A stretch of DNA of 64,000 nt. It comes from Gnetum montanum. Lineage: Eukaryota; Streptophyta; Gnetopsida; Gnetales; Gnetaceae. The stretch covers positions 1-64,000 of the forward strand of contig MNCI01023634.1 of NCBI GenBank assembly GCA_015680685.1, in the 5' to 3' direction. The translations under genes were made by a program, and so were the position numbers. The notes under the pieces are model-generated. The model was not told where the DNA came from. It saw nothing but the letters and a program-made list of their open reading frames with translations, and did not search any database. Position 1 is the stretch's first letter, and each line of letters opens with the position of its first letter. Of the stretch, positions 33,933-45,474 are shown in pieces.

Positions 33933-34690
33933 AGTGCCTACCTTAATGGCCACCTTCTACAATTAGAGCATGAAAATCTAACTCAAAAATCCATTTTTCC
34001 TAAGTTGGACTTTTCACAAGGCCTTAAGAACTCAAAAATCCAACTTAGGTAAAATGACTAAGAATTTCACTAAGTATGGATGATGCTAACATTGACATCA
34101 ATATTACCATTCTAAAAACTTGTAAAATATCATCATTAACCTTCATAATTAGCATTTTGACTCATCTCTAGTTCTCTCTAGACCCTTGACATCATTTAGC
34201 TCATTTTTATGTCAACTTGGGTATGTTGAAGATTTGAGATCATGATTTGAAAAGCTTTAAAATTTTCTCAAATGTCATGACTGATGTTGATGCTAATGCC
34301 AATGTTGATACTTTCGGTGCATGTATCATGATATTGTTAACCATCAAGATTAGCATTTTCCAGTGTTTGTTGGTTTCGCAGATTCATTTGCATCATTTTG
34401 ATGTGATTTGACTTCAATTTGAGCATTAAATAAGGGCTTGAAGGCCTAGAACTGGCACCTAGGAAAAACTACAAAAACTTCATCTTAAGTGATGATGATG
34501 TTAGCATTAGCATCACTTGTCCAAGTGGTTGATCTTGCAAACTCAAAAGGTTAAACTTATTATTTTCAAACTCAAGGTTAACTTCAAGCAAACTATATTT
34601 TGGACCTATAAATATAAGTTTAAAACACAAATTTAAAGGTCAATTTCTTAAGATTTAAGATGTCAAATTTCAAGAGATAAAAAGCATAAA
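33933..34690. repeat. Diverged ~210-bp tandem array, right part
   Basis: Continues the array broken by element F. Units near 34070, 34275 and 34480 correspond in order to those near 27575, 27790 and 28000, so the ancestral array had a higher-order period of about 640-720 bases. The text ggacctataaatataagttt at 34602 marks the end of the three-unit block, as at 28168. Confidence 0.65.
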
Positions 34691-36472
34691 TGCCTACCAT
34701 TATCTTAGCACATGCATGCTTTGTGGTCACCTTCTGCTCTTCAATGTTACTTCTAGAGTTAGAATTTTTTAACCCCATTGTTAGTGATGGGACCCTTAGC
34801 CAAAATAGCCCTATTTTGATTTGAAATTGATTCTAGATTATACCTATAGCTTTTGCATTCATATCTCGATCCTTTAAAGAATCAATTCCACTCTTCAAAT
34901 CCATATTTTGGTCAAGATTTGAGATCTTATTATCAATTTCAATTTACTTGTGTTTTTTTTCTATGACTTGTAGTTTTGGCCCTTCATAGGAGGAAAAACC
35001 TTTGTTACGTATTAATAAAGTATCTTATTATTTCAAAAGGGAGTTGATACCCTTCCATCAAAGTCTTAATATTTTAATGTTTTATGCTCTTTTACTTAGA
35101 CTTTAAACTTAGTTTTTATTCTATCGCTAATAGTCTATTCTATACTTAGTTTTTTTTGGTAGTTTATACTTGGTCATTTTTTAGTGATTTACACTTGTTG
35201 TTTTTAGCATTAAAACCTTACTTTTTCATTGTTCCCCTACTATTCCTAATTCATGTGCAATAGGTTAAGTTTGTAATTGATTGGAGATTCTATGCTCTTT
35301 TATTTCATAATTATTGATATATCAAGGGTTACATCGATCTAAAGACCATTTATAACTATGCACTAAGTATTTTGATGCTTAGTTTGTAAAGGTGTCCTTG
35401 TAAAAATGTAAAGAACATTTTTGCAAGAACAACTAAACCTCTATAATTCAACACCATGGTTTGATTCAATTAATTTTATGGCTAAATTTAGATCAAAATG
35501 ATGATATTGAATACTAACCAAAGGAGCAAGATATCAAATGTACTCCTCTTTAAAGAGAAGTAGATAAAAAACCTTTGAATTATTAATAAAGACTTCATAG
35601 TAAGCAAACATTGCTAACTGGAGCTTCATCTTCTTTGTATTGACTTTTTATGTTGAATTGACATCTTCATCATGGTAGTTTCCACCACAAACTTTTGATC
35701 ACAGTGTTAGAAGTGGCAACAGTGATGGTATTGCTAACTACGTATGTTCAAAGGAGGTTGAAGAAAGGGTTCTAGTATCATGCCTCTTTGATAATTCCTA
35801 TGATTATTCAAGTCCTCTACATTCATGAGCCATTTGTCTAAATAATTTTTATAAAACTTTAGCATTAAATGCATCCAACTATCCAATCACTACAAATATC
35901 TCATGGTGTTGATAACTTTAATCATCAAAGCCTACTCCAATACCATGTGACATTATGTAATGTTTAGATTACCATGTCCAAGGAAAATAGAATATGATCT
36001 AAGAACTCTAATAAGTAAAGAACTAATTAAAGTTATAACATACCATGAGAGCTATGGTGTTGATTATTTAAGATACATGTAAATAGTTAAAATATATAAA
36101 TAGAGATAAATATTAATATATAATGTTCTTTTGCTTCTTTATTATTACTACTTACATCTATCATACCAAAGTTAACACATATATATAGATAACAAAGATT
36201 AGTCAATAAATTAAATAGATATGATGATTAGTCAACATGAACAAAATAATGCAAAATACAGAGTTATTTGTAGCAAGCTTTAACTAGAAAAAAGCATACT
36301 TTACCAACATAGTGGCAATGTTGTATACCATGATAGTGTATACAAATATCCACAGTGCTATGTAATATAAACCTTAGTTGGCATGTTGAGCTTGATAAGA
36401 TACATAAATTCTCTCACACACAAGAGTAGGAAGAGATATCCTTAATGTGGACTCATTTGAGGATGAATGAAA
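34691..36472. other. AT-rich repeat-derived sequence, no gene
   Basis: No coding sequence seen on either strand. It precedes an orphan F-family 3' LTR and so is probably internal sequence of a second F-family element whose 5' end is missing or beyond recognition. No similarity to the nuclease relic of element F was seen. Confidence 0.4.
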
Positions 36473-36487
36473 GCTAAGGAGGGTAGT
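36473..36487 (+). other. Polypurine tract of the orphan F-family LTR
   Basis: The run agctaaggagggta, with upstream gaggatgaatgaa, aligns with the tract of element F at 33332-33356. Its presence argues that the following LTR is a true 3' LTR, not a solo LTR inserted on its own. Confidence 0.55.
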
Positions 36488-36995
36488 TGGTCATGACCTC
36501 ATTTCTAAATGATGTCATTTTGTAACAAAGATAGTGTTGTATGGTAACAAATGATGTAACTATTATAATAAGACTTGAAAAGATACATTGTAATAATAAG
36601 TATGTCTTTTGAGGTGACCTTTGGGAGTTTGACCTAAGGTATTTATACTTGATAATTAGATATTGTACCAAAATGGAGTTACAGAGTTGGTAAGGTAAGT
36701 AACAGGTATTAGGTGAAGTAGGATAGAAAGGTGACTAGCCATCCCTTTTGGCTAGGTAATAGACCTAACCATGGTAGTAGTGTTGTATTACCTTTATGGG
36801 ATAGGTGTCAAAGGAAGGAAATCTCAAGAAAACCTTAAAGCATGACCCAAATACGTTTATTTATTTCTAAATTCCATGTTAATAAAATTCCTTTTTCATT
36901 TTCTTCTATATTTTACCTATCACATTCATTATGCATAGTGTTAAATGTTATGTATATTTGACATTTACCATGACATCTAGGAACATGATGTTACA
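36488..36995 (+). repeat. Orphan F-family 3' LTR
   Basis: A 508-base copy of the F LTR, more diverged and about 70 bases shorter. Shared blocks include gtttgacctaaggtatttata (36629), ggtagtagtgttgtattacct (36772), atgcatagtgttaaatgtta and tttaccatgacatctaggaa. It starts TGGTCATGACC and ends GATGTTACA. No 5' partner with a primer site is found to the left. Confidence 0.75.
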
Positions 36996-37000
36996 AGATA

Positions 37001-37985
37001 TATATAAAGTTGAAGCAAGAATCTATGGACACCAAAAAACTATCCTCATGTTGGAAAAATAGAACAAGGGCTTAGCAATAGCAAGCGAGAAAGAACAATT
37101 GGAAAATTAACTAAGTCACATCCACAAACAATTTGTTAAGACAAATGTGAATATCAAAACGTTAACATGAGAAAACAAGAATCTATTCATGGTAAAGAGC
37201 TAGGCATTGTATTAGAGATTTGCAATTGAGGTTAAAACTTGAAAGAATGAGGTCACTAATCAAGAGATGTTCAAAAGACATTATAGGGAATATGTGGACC
37301 TCTAGAAGAAGATCAATGAAAAGGAGTTTGGATAGCCAAGACCCACATCAATGTTGCTTTGCAACAGATTGTTGATGCTACCTAGAAAAACATCCTTGCT
37401 AGAATCACAATAATGCACCAAGTATAAATCAAAACCAAGGACCTACAAATAGAGGAGTTAATGAACTATAGGAAGCTTGTTAACCTCAAATATGCTAGCC
37501 TTACCATGTTGATAGTTGGTTGTTAAAGAAAGAAAGTAAAGAAATAAGTTGCAATAATATTTTGATTGTTTGATCATGAGAATAAGCTACACATTAAGAC
37601 AAAGAGGAAGCTACAAACATCATAGGTAAAGCTAGAGATCCTCCAAATGCAACACACTGGCTAGTGTGGCATCGCAGAGGACCTAGCAAAGAGACTAACT
37701 AAATACCAAAATCTAAAATAGAAAGTTAGACCATTTGACATGGAGTATTGATTATTTTTTGCTTGGTTCATTCAAGCCAACAATATGTTTTCTAATCTAC
37801 CATATCTATGGAAAATTCCAACAAGTGGTAAGATCACTAATTTGGCTTGGACCATTAAGTATCCATGAGCAAATGTAGAGAAGTATCAACTCATTCTTAA
37901 TCATTTCCACATGGAGGATGAAGTTGCTAATCTATCATAGGAGCCACAACAATAAGAGGAGCCAACACCACCTCAGACAACATGA
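37001..37985 (+). pseudogene. Additional ORF relic D, homologous to the ORF of element B
   Basis: Plus-strand text with many stops but a clear match to the C-terminal half of the ORF in element B (minus strand, 43350-42783). At 37437-37527 the translation KTKDLQIEELMNYRKLVNLK continues to YASLTMLIVGC and pairs with RDLQIQDLIEYMKLTNLRYA/NLAMLTVGH in B. At 37760-37985 FAWFIQANNMFSNLPYLW, TNLAWTIKYP and EEPTPPQTT-stop pair with FATWYVKANQMFQQLPYPW, GTLAWMAQDP and EEPLPPGTT-stop. Upstream (37030-37330) is charged, heptad-like and probably coiled coil, as in B. The role of this protein family in retroelements is unknown to me. Its element is not delimited. Confidence 0.65.
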
Positions 37986-39920
37986 AGACTTAGTGATGAA
38001 AATTTTTTGAAGACCTACTAATTTTATAGTTCTTTTTATGTATTTTTAGTTTTTTTTTTTCATAATTGTAAATCCATCAAATAAATTTTGTAGTGTGACA
38101 CTCATGTTTGTTAGTTAGTAGTCAATCAAGTCACTTCCACACTCAAGTACAAGTTTTAGTTAGTCATAGGAATATGATCAATAGTTAATAAGTACATTAT
38201 GACATTGCACCTACAATATCGTAGCAACAATATCATATGATTTCATATGATATTACAAATGTGATGTATCTTAGGTAGGTAAAGTCCATAAATACCATCC
38301 ACCTACTACATTGACTGCACCGTTTTGATCAATAGCATAGCTAAACTCTTGTAGTTTTCTTCCATAACACTTAGAATAGTTAGTGAGTGCATTGTGTAAA
38401 GTAGTTGTCCAAAGTTTGTATTCAAGTACTTTATACCTAGACAGATTGCATGACAATAATAAAAATTAAGACTATTTTATTCCATTGCAAATACTTTAAC
38501 TTAGCTAAAATTTACAATTAATGTAATTTATTTACTCATACACATAACTTAATATTTGCTTTCCTTCACACTTAGAATAACAATTTACATTTCTCATGTA
38601 CATTAGATATGTAAAGTAAGTATGACCAACTTCAAGTATAAACTTGTTAATGTTTGGTAATCCTAGTTATGTGTTATGTGGTACATCCAACAATGGACAC
38701 TTGGTAAGCCAACAATGCTAATGAGAGCTTAAGATATGTATAGCAAGTTGGGAATAGATGCCTATCGAATGGGCTAAATTAGAATTACTTTCTTACACTT
38801 AGATTAAATATATTAGATTTTAATATTTCAGTATAGCCACATCAACATTAATATCATATGCCTTAGTTATACTTAACTATATGTACTAAGGGTTACATAA
38901 GTATAACTAAGGAGACAACAACTTGTGATTAACAATTAATAATATAGATGTACAACTAGTCTAGTCTATGGAATATGATCAGTTAATGCATGAATGCTTA
39001 TGATTTGTATGGTTAGGTGTAGGGAACACTTGCTACTCATTAAATAGTAAGCTTTACTATGTGTATCAATGAGTGTGCTCCATTTATGTATTTGTTTCAT
39101 TGTTTTTAGTATTTTTTATTTATAACTTAAATTTTATATTTTATTTTGAAACTCATTCATCAACCTTCCTTCTTTTTTGAGTTCAATAATCCACAAAAGT
39201 ATTTAAACTACATGAATATTGGACAGATCTATTGTACCCAAGATTTATTGGTATTGAGGTATTTTGTATAAATTAATACATTTAAAGGATCCCTTGGGTT
39301 TGTCTAAATGTAATTAAACTTTAGTTTTAGTTTCACATCACATTCTTATTTAGTTTCTAAGTTTGCAAAAATAAATTTCTTTATATTTATTGCAAAAATT
39401 TTACAATTGTAATTTTTTTAGTTTTTGAGTTCAATTCTTTTTTAAAAAAAAATTTATCACAATTACTAGAAAGCATCAATATAAATTTGTTAATCACAAA
39501 GCATTATAATCCTTTAATTGAGACTATGATTACATTTACATGCTAAAGGAATTTTTTTGCATTGTAATGCAAAGGAAAAGGTAGAATTGGCTGTTCAAAC
39601 CAAGGTAGGCCATGGAGTAAAAATCTATGGTAACATACATGTGGACATGTGCAAGGTTTTTTTAACTTTTAAAAATAATGTATGCTATAAGCTAGAAAAA
39701 CAACAAAGTATCAATTACTTACACATGGCTTGCCTATTTGCCTTATATTGCATTAGATGGATTGTGCTAGCATATGCATGTTTGATGACCATTATCGTAA
39801 ATGGTATCACCCATGTTTATGTGCTTTTGGCCAAGAACACATGTTTATATAAAATAAAAAATGATTTCAATGTCAATGAGAAAAGTAGAATATTGGTATG
39901 CACTTACAATACTAAGTAAG
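37986..39920. other. AT-rich sequence, no gene supported
   Basis: Long T- and A-rich stretch. A 120-residue open frame at 39557-39919 has no recognisable domain, and its start and end coincide with neither an LTR nor any homologous text elsewhere in the window, so it is treated as chance. The right end abuts the inverted C-family LTR at 39921. Confidence 0.4.
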
Positions 39921-41501
39921 TGAAATACCACCAAAATTTAGGTTGCAACCTTTATTTCCTAACTTGCATGTAAGACCCATCGTAAATGTAAGACATGTAG
40001 TTCATGTGCTACAATCTTGCATTTTCATAGTTTGAGAAGGTTGAAAACACCTTTGGAATGGCCAAAAATGGCATTTTCATGGTTTTTTGTAGGGGTATAG
40101 CCTTAACTATGCTAGAGTCATTTTCAGTAGTCACCGGAACTACACTTTTAGTAGTCACAGTAGCTATAGCCAACGTAGTCATCACTAGACCCTAGCAAAA
40201 GTGTAACATTGGGATTGTTGGAATTTCCAATTTTCCAACAACACCTAGTGTAGTCATTTCAAGGCAACAATGGGCAATGTAGACGACATGCACCACTAGG
40301 CAAACCACTTTTCGATAGATCACATCATTTTTGCAGTTCCCAACCCTTTTCCCAATTTCTAGCACCTCCAATGTAGTCATAAAGGCCCATTTTTTATTTA
40401 TGGTAAATGGATGGGCTTTGTGGGTGGAGTCCATTCTGAACTTACCATAAATGGCAACTACACTGGCATTAGTCAGCGAACTACGCTGATAGTAGTTGAG
40501 CAGACTACACTGACAATAGTTGGTAGACTACGCTGATAGTAGTTAGTGAACTATGCTGATAGAAGTAACCGTTGTAAACCCTTAATCAACGAAAATCTAT
40601 TAGCAATCAATGGCAGTCAATGGAAGACCCAAAAATGACAACCCTAACCCTATAAAAATCCAATGTTAACACCATTTTCAAGTTCCAAATTTTAGCAGTT
40701 TCAGACTTTGGCATTTTTGGCATTCTATACAACATTTGGAGCACTTTGGCATTTGGGAAACCATTATGCAACAATACCATTTCCCATTTCTAGCCATCAA
40801 AACCCATTGCAACCATTACAACCTCACCCAGTAGTGTTTTTTGGTAGTAGAAATTGTGACTACACTGAGCACAAAGACTCTCACGTGGTTTCCAATGTTC
40901 TAAACAAGCAATACCAATCCCATTTCCATTTTGCAAACTTTGTGAAAATTGGCGGAAAGTTGTAGAAAATTGGAGTTGGGAAGAAATTAGATCGTTGAGG
41001 CAACCTTCTCTTATGGACTTCAAGCTTCAACGAGCAACTTCTTGTGCCTTGGGCATATCCTTGTACACCATGAACTCACTCCTCTTTATATTTTTTATAT
41101 AAATTTGGTTGTTCATGCTATGAAAAATTTTTTGTTTATGTTTCATTTCTGCATCTATTTTTATAACTGCAATTATGTTCTCATTTCCATCTAGCTAGAT
41201 CCATCTATGTTTTTGTTTTCATTTTTGTTCTTGTTTTTGATTTCGTCTATGAATACATTTATGTTTCCACAACCATATCTGTTTCCACTCTCTAAGTCTT
41301 TGGGTGATTGACAAGACCATCCATGACACCTATAATTCCATTTTTCAAAGGCCCTTGGGATTCACGGTTAAGACTATTTTGGTGTTCGAATCTTTCAGTT
41401 TTCCCATTGTCTATAGATTTTAACTATTGTCATGAAAATATAGTTAGAACTCTATGCTTAGAACTTTTCACAAAAGTTGCATTATACGTAGGTAGCCAAC
41501 A
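39921..41501 (+). repeat. Third C-family LTR, inverted relative to element C
   Basis: The reverse complement aligns with the two LTRs of element C. Examples: ggctatacccctacaaaaa at 40113-40095 (reverse) equals 5480-5498; ccatttaccataaat at 40411-40397 against 5150-5164; and a block of aaacataaa/gaaatgaaaat repeats at 41100-41260 (reverse) against 4420-4520. The left edge tgaaataccacc at 39921 matches the reversed tail ggtagtgtttca. The right edge is less certain: ccaaca at 41501 fits the expected end. No target duplication was found (gtaag on the left, ctggt on the right), so it is one end of a broken element or has a misplaced edge. Confidence 0.65.
40476..40570. repeat. Minisatellite, 4 copies of a ~24-bp unit in the third C-family LTR
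   Basis: Units of the form gaactacgctgatagtagttg are repeated at about 24-base steps: 40480, 40504, 40528 and 40552. Neither LTR of element C shows this expansion at the corresponding place (about 5200-5330 and 23690-23760), so it arose in this copy. Confidence 0.8.
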
Positions 41502-41804
41502 CTGGTGTGCAAGTGTAATCATGCATGATCAAAGCTAATGGTGGGATCCTTCCATCATTTTATGTTTCCTTTTTATTTCTTTGTCATTCTAGGGGTGTTG
41601 GAACCTAAAATGTTTTATTAATAATATTTACCTCAAGTTGAATTGAACTGAACACATAACTTAGAGTTACTAAATTCAAACATTTACCATTAGACTAATA
41701 CCTTATTACTTACCATTTTAAATTTTATTTTATTTTTATATAATTTAAGTAATTGCTTATTTTCATGGATTTAAACATTTTTTAAAGTTTGAATGTGTTG
41801 TTTT
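41502..41804. other. Short AT-rich spacer, no gene
   Basis: Sequence between the inverted C-family LTR and element B. It contains ggtgttggaacctaaaatg at 41596. Nothing else is recognised. Confidence 0.4.
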
Positions 41805-41809
41805 GTTGA

Positions 41810-42620
41810 TGATGAGTGGCGAGGTACCCCTACACTCAACCATACGAATACGAACGTTTTCATGCGTGATTCGGTCGAACTCCGCAAACAGACTAGTTGT
41901 GGCACCTAGATCGTTAACCTTAGGTAGCAGTTCGCTGTCTTCCCACCTGGACTAGTATTATATTTGTCATGTATGGTTTAGTCTAGAGTAAGGTGTATGA
42001 TGTGTTCCTAATCTAATGCTACTCCTGAAGGCAATGGAAGATAATATTTACTAAGCTAGGAGGAAAGGGTAAGAAAATATAATCTAGCCTAAGTGCGATG
42101 AACATCCGTTCCTTGATTATCCGTATACATCTTGGACTTCGTGCATGAGCGCAGAGCCTAAGTATGCTACTGGCTTACCAAGTAGTCACACTTAAATGAA
42201 TGTAATCAAGTCGTACTCATTCCGCGTTCTAATTATGAGTTTAAGGGTGAGAGAAACTAATTACGAAAGTAGTAAATAACAATTAAATAAATAAATAAAC
42301 AAAGTGAATGCTACAATGATGAAGTAATCTTGATCTTTATTTCTAGTCATGTGTGTGTCCAAGTATGTCACACTCGAATAAAGAATGCCATACAATTACA
42401 TTCACCACACTGCGGGCAGACACGGGAAAATAATCTATCTCTGGAGGGATCAAACTGCCAAAGTTTAGCTATAATCTATTCTATTGTTCTGAAATAAGGG
42501 AGAGCCGCCTCTTATTTATAGAACTAGCGGTGGGCTACGATATCGCATACGTGATATCACAGGAAAAGATGCGATATTGCGTACGCGATATCGCGGCCCA
42601 TGCGATATCGTGACTCATCA
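41810..42620 (-). repeat. Element B 3' LTR
   Basis: TGATGAGTGG at the left, GACTCATCA at the right: eight-base terminal inverted repeats TGATGAGT/ACTCATCA. The TATA box (42521-42511, minus strand) and GATATC palindromes (42537-42610) occupy the first 110 bases in the direction of transcription, leaving about 700 bases of R-U5. Related to solo LTRs A1 and A2 but of a separate subfamily (for example cgaatacgaacg against cgaaacgagca). Confidence 0.88.
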
Positions 42621-42630
42621 TACCCCCACG
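42621..42630 (-). other. Polypurine tract of element B
   Basis: On the minus strand CGTGGGGGTA directly precedes the LTR start TGATGAGTC. A similar run, GTCGTGGGGGAGGGA, occurs inside the element at 45763-45777 on the same strand, following homologous text (cgactaaactgaacact against cgactaactaaaaact), so it may be a second, central tract. Confidence 0.6.
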
Positions 42631-42782
42631 ACTAACTAAAAACTCGTCCTCAAGTTACAGTGATTACACAGTGGATAGGTATGGGATTATTGGATGGAAA
42701 AATGGAATGATGCTGCTGTGTGGGAAGAAAAAAAATAAAGACACAACACACGGAATACACTACAACTACAAAAACTTAGAAC

Positions 42783-45474
42783 TCATGTAGTTCCTGGTGG
42801 CAGTGGCTCCTCCATTGGCGCTTTCCCTTTGTCATGTGCTCCAGGCTTTGAAGCTTGATGATGTTGAAGTATGGCCTGGAGCTTCTCCTCTTTGGTCTGA
42901 GGGTCTTGTGCCATCCATGCTAGTGTTCCAATGTTTGACAGAGTCAGCACTTCCCATGGATAGGGTAGTTGCTGGAACATTTGGTTGGCCTTGACATACC
43001 AAGTTGCAAACACCCGTCGTTCCTCCTCATAGGCTCTAGCTTTATCCTTGTATTCATGAAGATCTGTTAGCCATCGAGCCAAGTTGGTTGCGACATCTTT
43101 CTATCCTTGGTAGCTGGCTTTTACCACCTCAAGTTCAAAATTTTCAACATCCATTTTTTCTAACAACTTCTTGTGTTTTGCAAATTCCACTTCGTATTTG
43201 ATGTGGGTGGAAGCTACCTACTACTCAAGCTCTATTCTCGGGTGTCCTACTGTTAACATGGCAAGGTTGGCATATCTGAGGTTTGTCAACTTCATGTACT
43301 CTATCAAGTCCTGAATCTGCAAGTCTCGGTTCTTAACTTCTGCTTGGTGGGCGAAGGCATAGGTGTCCAATATGGCCCCCTAATCAGTGTGTTGAGCATT
43401 GATAGTGTTGATTTGGGCCTTGGCCATATGGATTTCCTTTTCAAGGATCTATTTATACATCCCCACCTAATTGTGAAAGTGCTCCTTTAGCTTCTCATGT
43501 CGTTTAGCCTCGTTCTGTCACGCGCTTATCTCAATTGCTGACTTTTGACGAATGGCGTGTACCACCTCCATCGAGAGGGTTCAATTTTCTCTGGCTAAAC
43601 GACTTACATCTCGGTTGACCTAGATGAATTGTTCTCATAATTGATGAAATTGTTCATCGAGAACATTCTTTTGCTTTTCTACAGTGGTCAACTAAAGATT
43701 GTCTGCAACCAACTGCTTGTTTTCTTCTTGTAAGGCCTTGAGTGCCTTAAGATGCACATGAGTTTGCACCTGTGCTGCGGAGGCATCCCAAATAGCCTTC
43801 TCATTTTCATCCACCACCCTTTTATTCTCTACGATTAACTTGGTTAGTTGCTTGTTGCTTGTAAGGCCATGAGCTGCTCTTGTAGTTTCTGCACTTTAGC
43901 TTTAGCATGCTTGGTCACTTCAGATAAGACCAACTTCCCCTTTGTGGAAATGAGGTCTAATTGAATTGTTGTGACATCCTGAGGGATGCCAAACAGGGAC
44001 ATCATTACTTGCCCTATTTGCAGCAATTAGTCAAGCACATCCTTATGTTCCGCAGGAGTCATTGAGGTTCTGGCCAGAGTTTGAGCATCCCGTGCTTCTG
44101 AGAGATCTGCTGGTGGCACAACAGGTACATTGAAGGATTCTTTGATGTGGTTTGTGACCACTTCTGTAGCTCCCATGGCATTCTGGTGTTGCATGACCAC
44201 CACAGTGGCCCCTTCACCAGTCTCTAACTGCACCTGGAAAGATGCCGCGTTTCTTGAGATCTGTTGTGACCATCTACTTTCCCCTCCTCTTTTTTAAATG
44301 GATACTTCCCCCTTGTGCAATCCAATGAAACTGTAGGTTGAATGGCATCATCAATGATGCGAAACAGGTTTGCATCATCATGACTTCCCCAACTGACCGT
44401 CTCAGCAATGGCCCTAAGATGGCTCATCGATGGTCTGTAGTCTTGCGGCGGTGGCGGCTAATCTTAGCCTGTGCTAGGCCTTGCTTCTTGTTGTTGGCTG
44501 GGGCCCGTGGCTGGAGGTTGACTGGGCCCAACCATCTATTCTTCTTCTTGTTCAGGTCCCAACTCTTCGCTAGTGCTTTTCCTTGGAGCTAGTGCCTTTA
44601 GCAATTCAACATATGAAGCAGTCTGGGCTTTTTGGAGGACGTCAATACCAGCACGTTGGCAAAGCTTTCTAATAAGACAAGGGAAAGGCAACACCATTTT
44701 CCCTGTCTTTCGTTCTTCGAACCACCTTAGGATCTCCATTAAATATAGATAGGGTAGGTTAGCATTAACCTTTCCCATCAACACTGCACGTCCTCTAGCC
44801 GCATACATGGATATTCTTTTCAAGCCTGTTGTGGGGAAGAGGTGATATGTTCCAATTTTGAAATAAACCCTCTCTTCCGTTGTCAATTCACCAAATGCTT
44901 TATCTCTACCATAAGCCTTCTCCAACCAATCCTTTTGCACATTGGGGTCTGAACAGGTGGATAACCAAGCAACCTGGGGCCTTGTATTCGGAAGGTTTAA
45001 CACTTCCAAAATGGCCTACACAGAGAAGTCAATTGACACACCACAAATATTAACAGTGGTGCCTTGCTCCCTATTGTGCCAAAATTGGTACGTCTCTCCT
45101 AGGTACCAAGCACCGCTTTCAGAGAGGATAGGCCATAAGGGAGACCCTATGAGGTGGTCCCTAACAGCCTCAAGAGTGAACTCTGCAAATGATTCAAAGT
45201 TTAATTCCACAATCACTGCAGCGAATGTGGAATTCTCGTGGATGGCCTGAACACACTCTTGGGGCAACGTGAGTTGTTGTCCTAGTTCAGGCGCTACAGC
45301 AACTCCTCCTTTTACTTTCCCAGACCGTTCGGTAGGAGGTTCGTCTTAATGAATGCTAAATGATTGCTCCTCCTGTTCTACATGTTGTCTGGCAGAACCT
45401 TGTCTTCTGCCTCTCCGAGATCGTTTCTTTCCACCTTGAGCAGGACCTCCTGTTGTGCATGTTTCAGGGCCATT
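42783..45474 (-). pseudogene. Additional ORF of element B, resembling plant Transposase_32-type proteins
   Basis: Read right to left the translation begins after a good acceptor (gtgtgattgtag, 45486-45475): a basic segment GGKKRSRRGRRQGSARQ, possibly a nuclear-localisation or RNA-binding tail; then a globular region LPQECVQAIHENSTFAAVIV, GSPLWPILSESGAWYLGETY, VNICGVSIDFSV, LTTEERVYFKIGTYHLFPTT and NLPYLYLMEI...LPFPCLIRKLCQRAGIDV. The last blocks resemble the domain annotated as putative plant transposon protein (Transposase_32), an assignment made by eye. A coiled-coil-like section follows (44026-43844: KLVLSEVTKHAKAKVQKLQE) and the conserved tail FATWYVKANQMFQQLPYPW...EEPLPPGTT. Stops (for example at about 45345, 45013, 44536) and at least two frameshifts show this copy is inactive. 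It lies downstream of an internal promoter-like module and has a homologue at 37001-37985. Confidence 0.65.

Noticed and set aside
39557-39919. 120-codon open frame on the plus strand
   Set aside because: No recognisable domain, surrounded by non-coding repeat sequence, and such a length can arise by chance in DNA of this composition over 64 kb.
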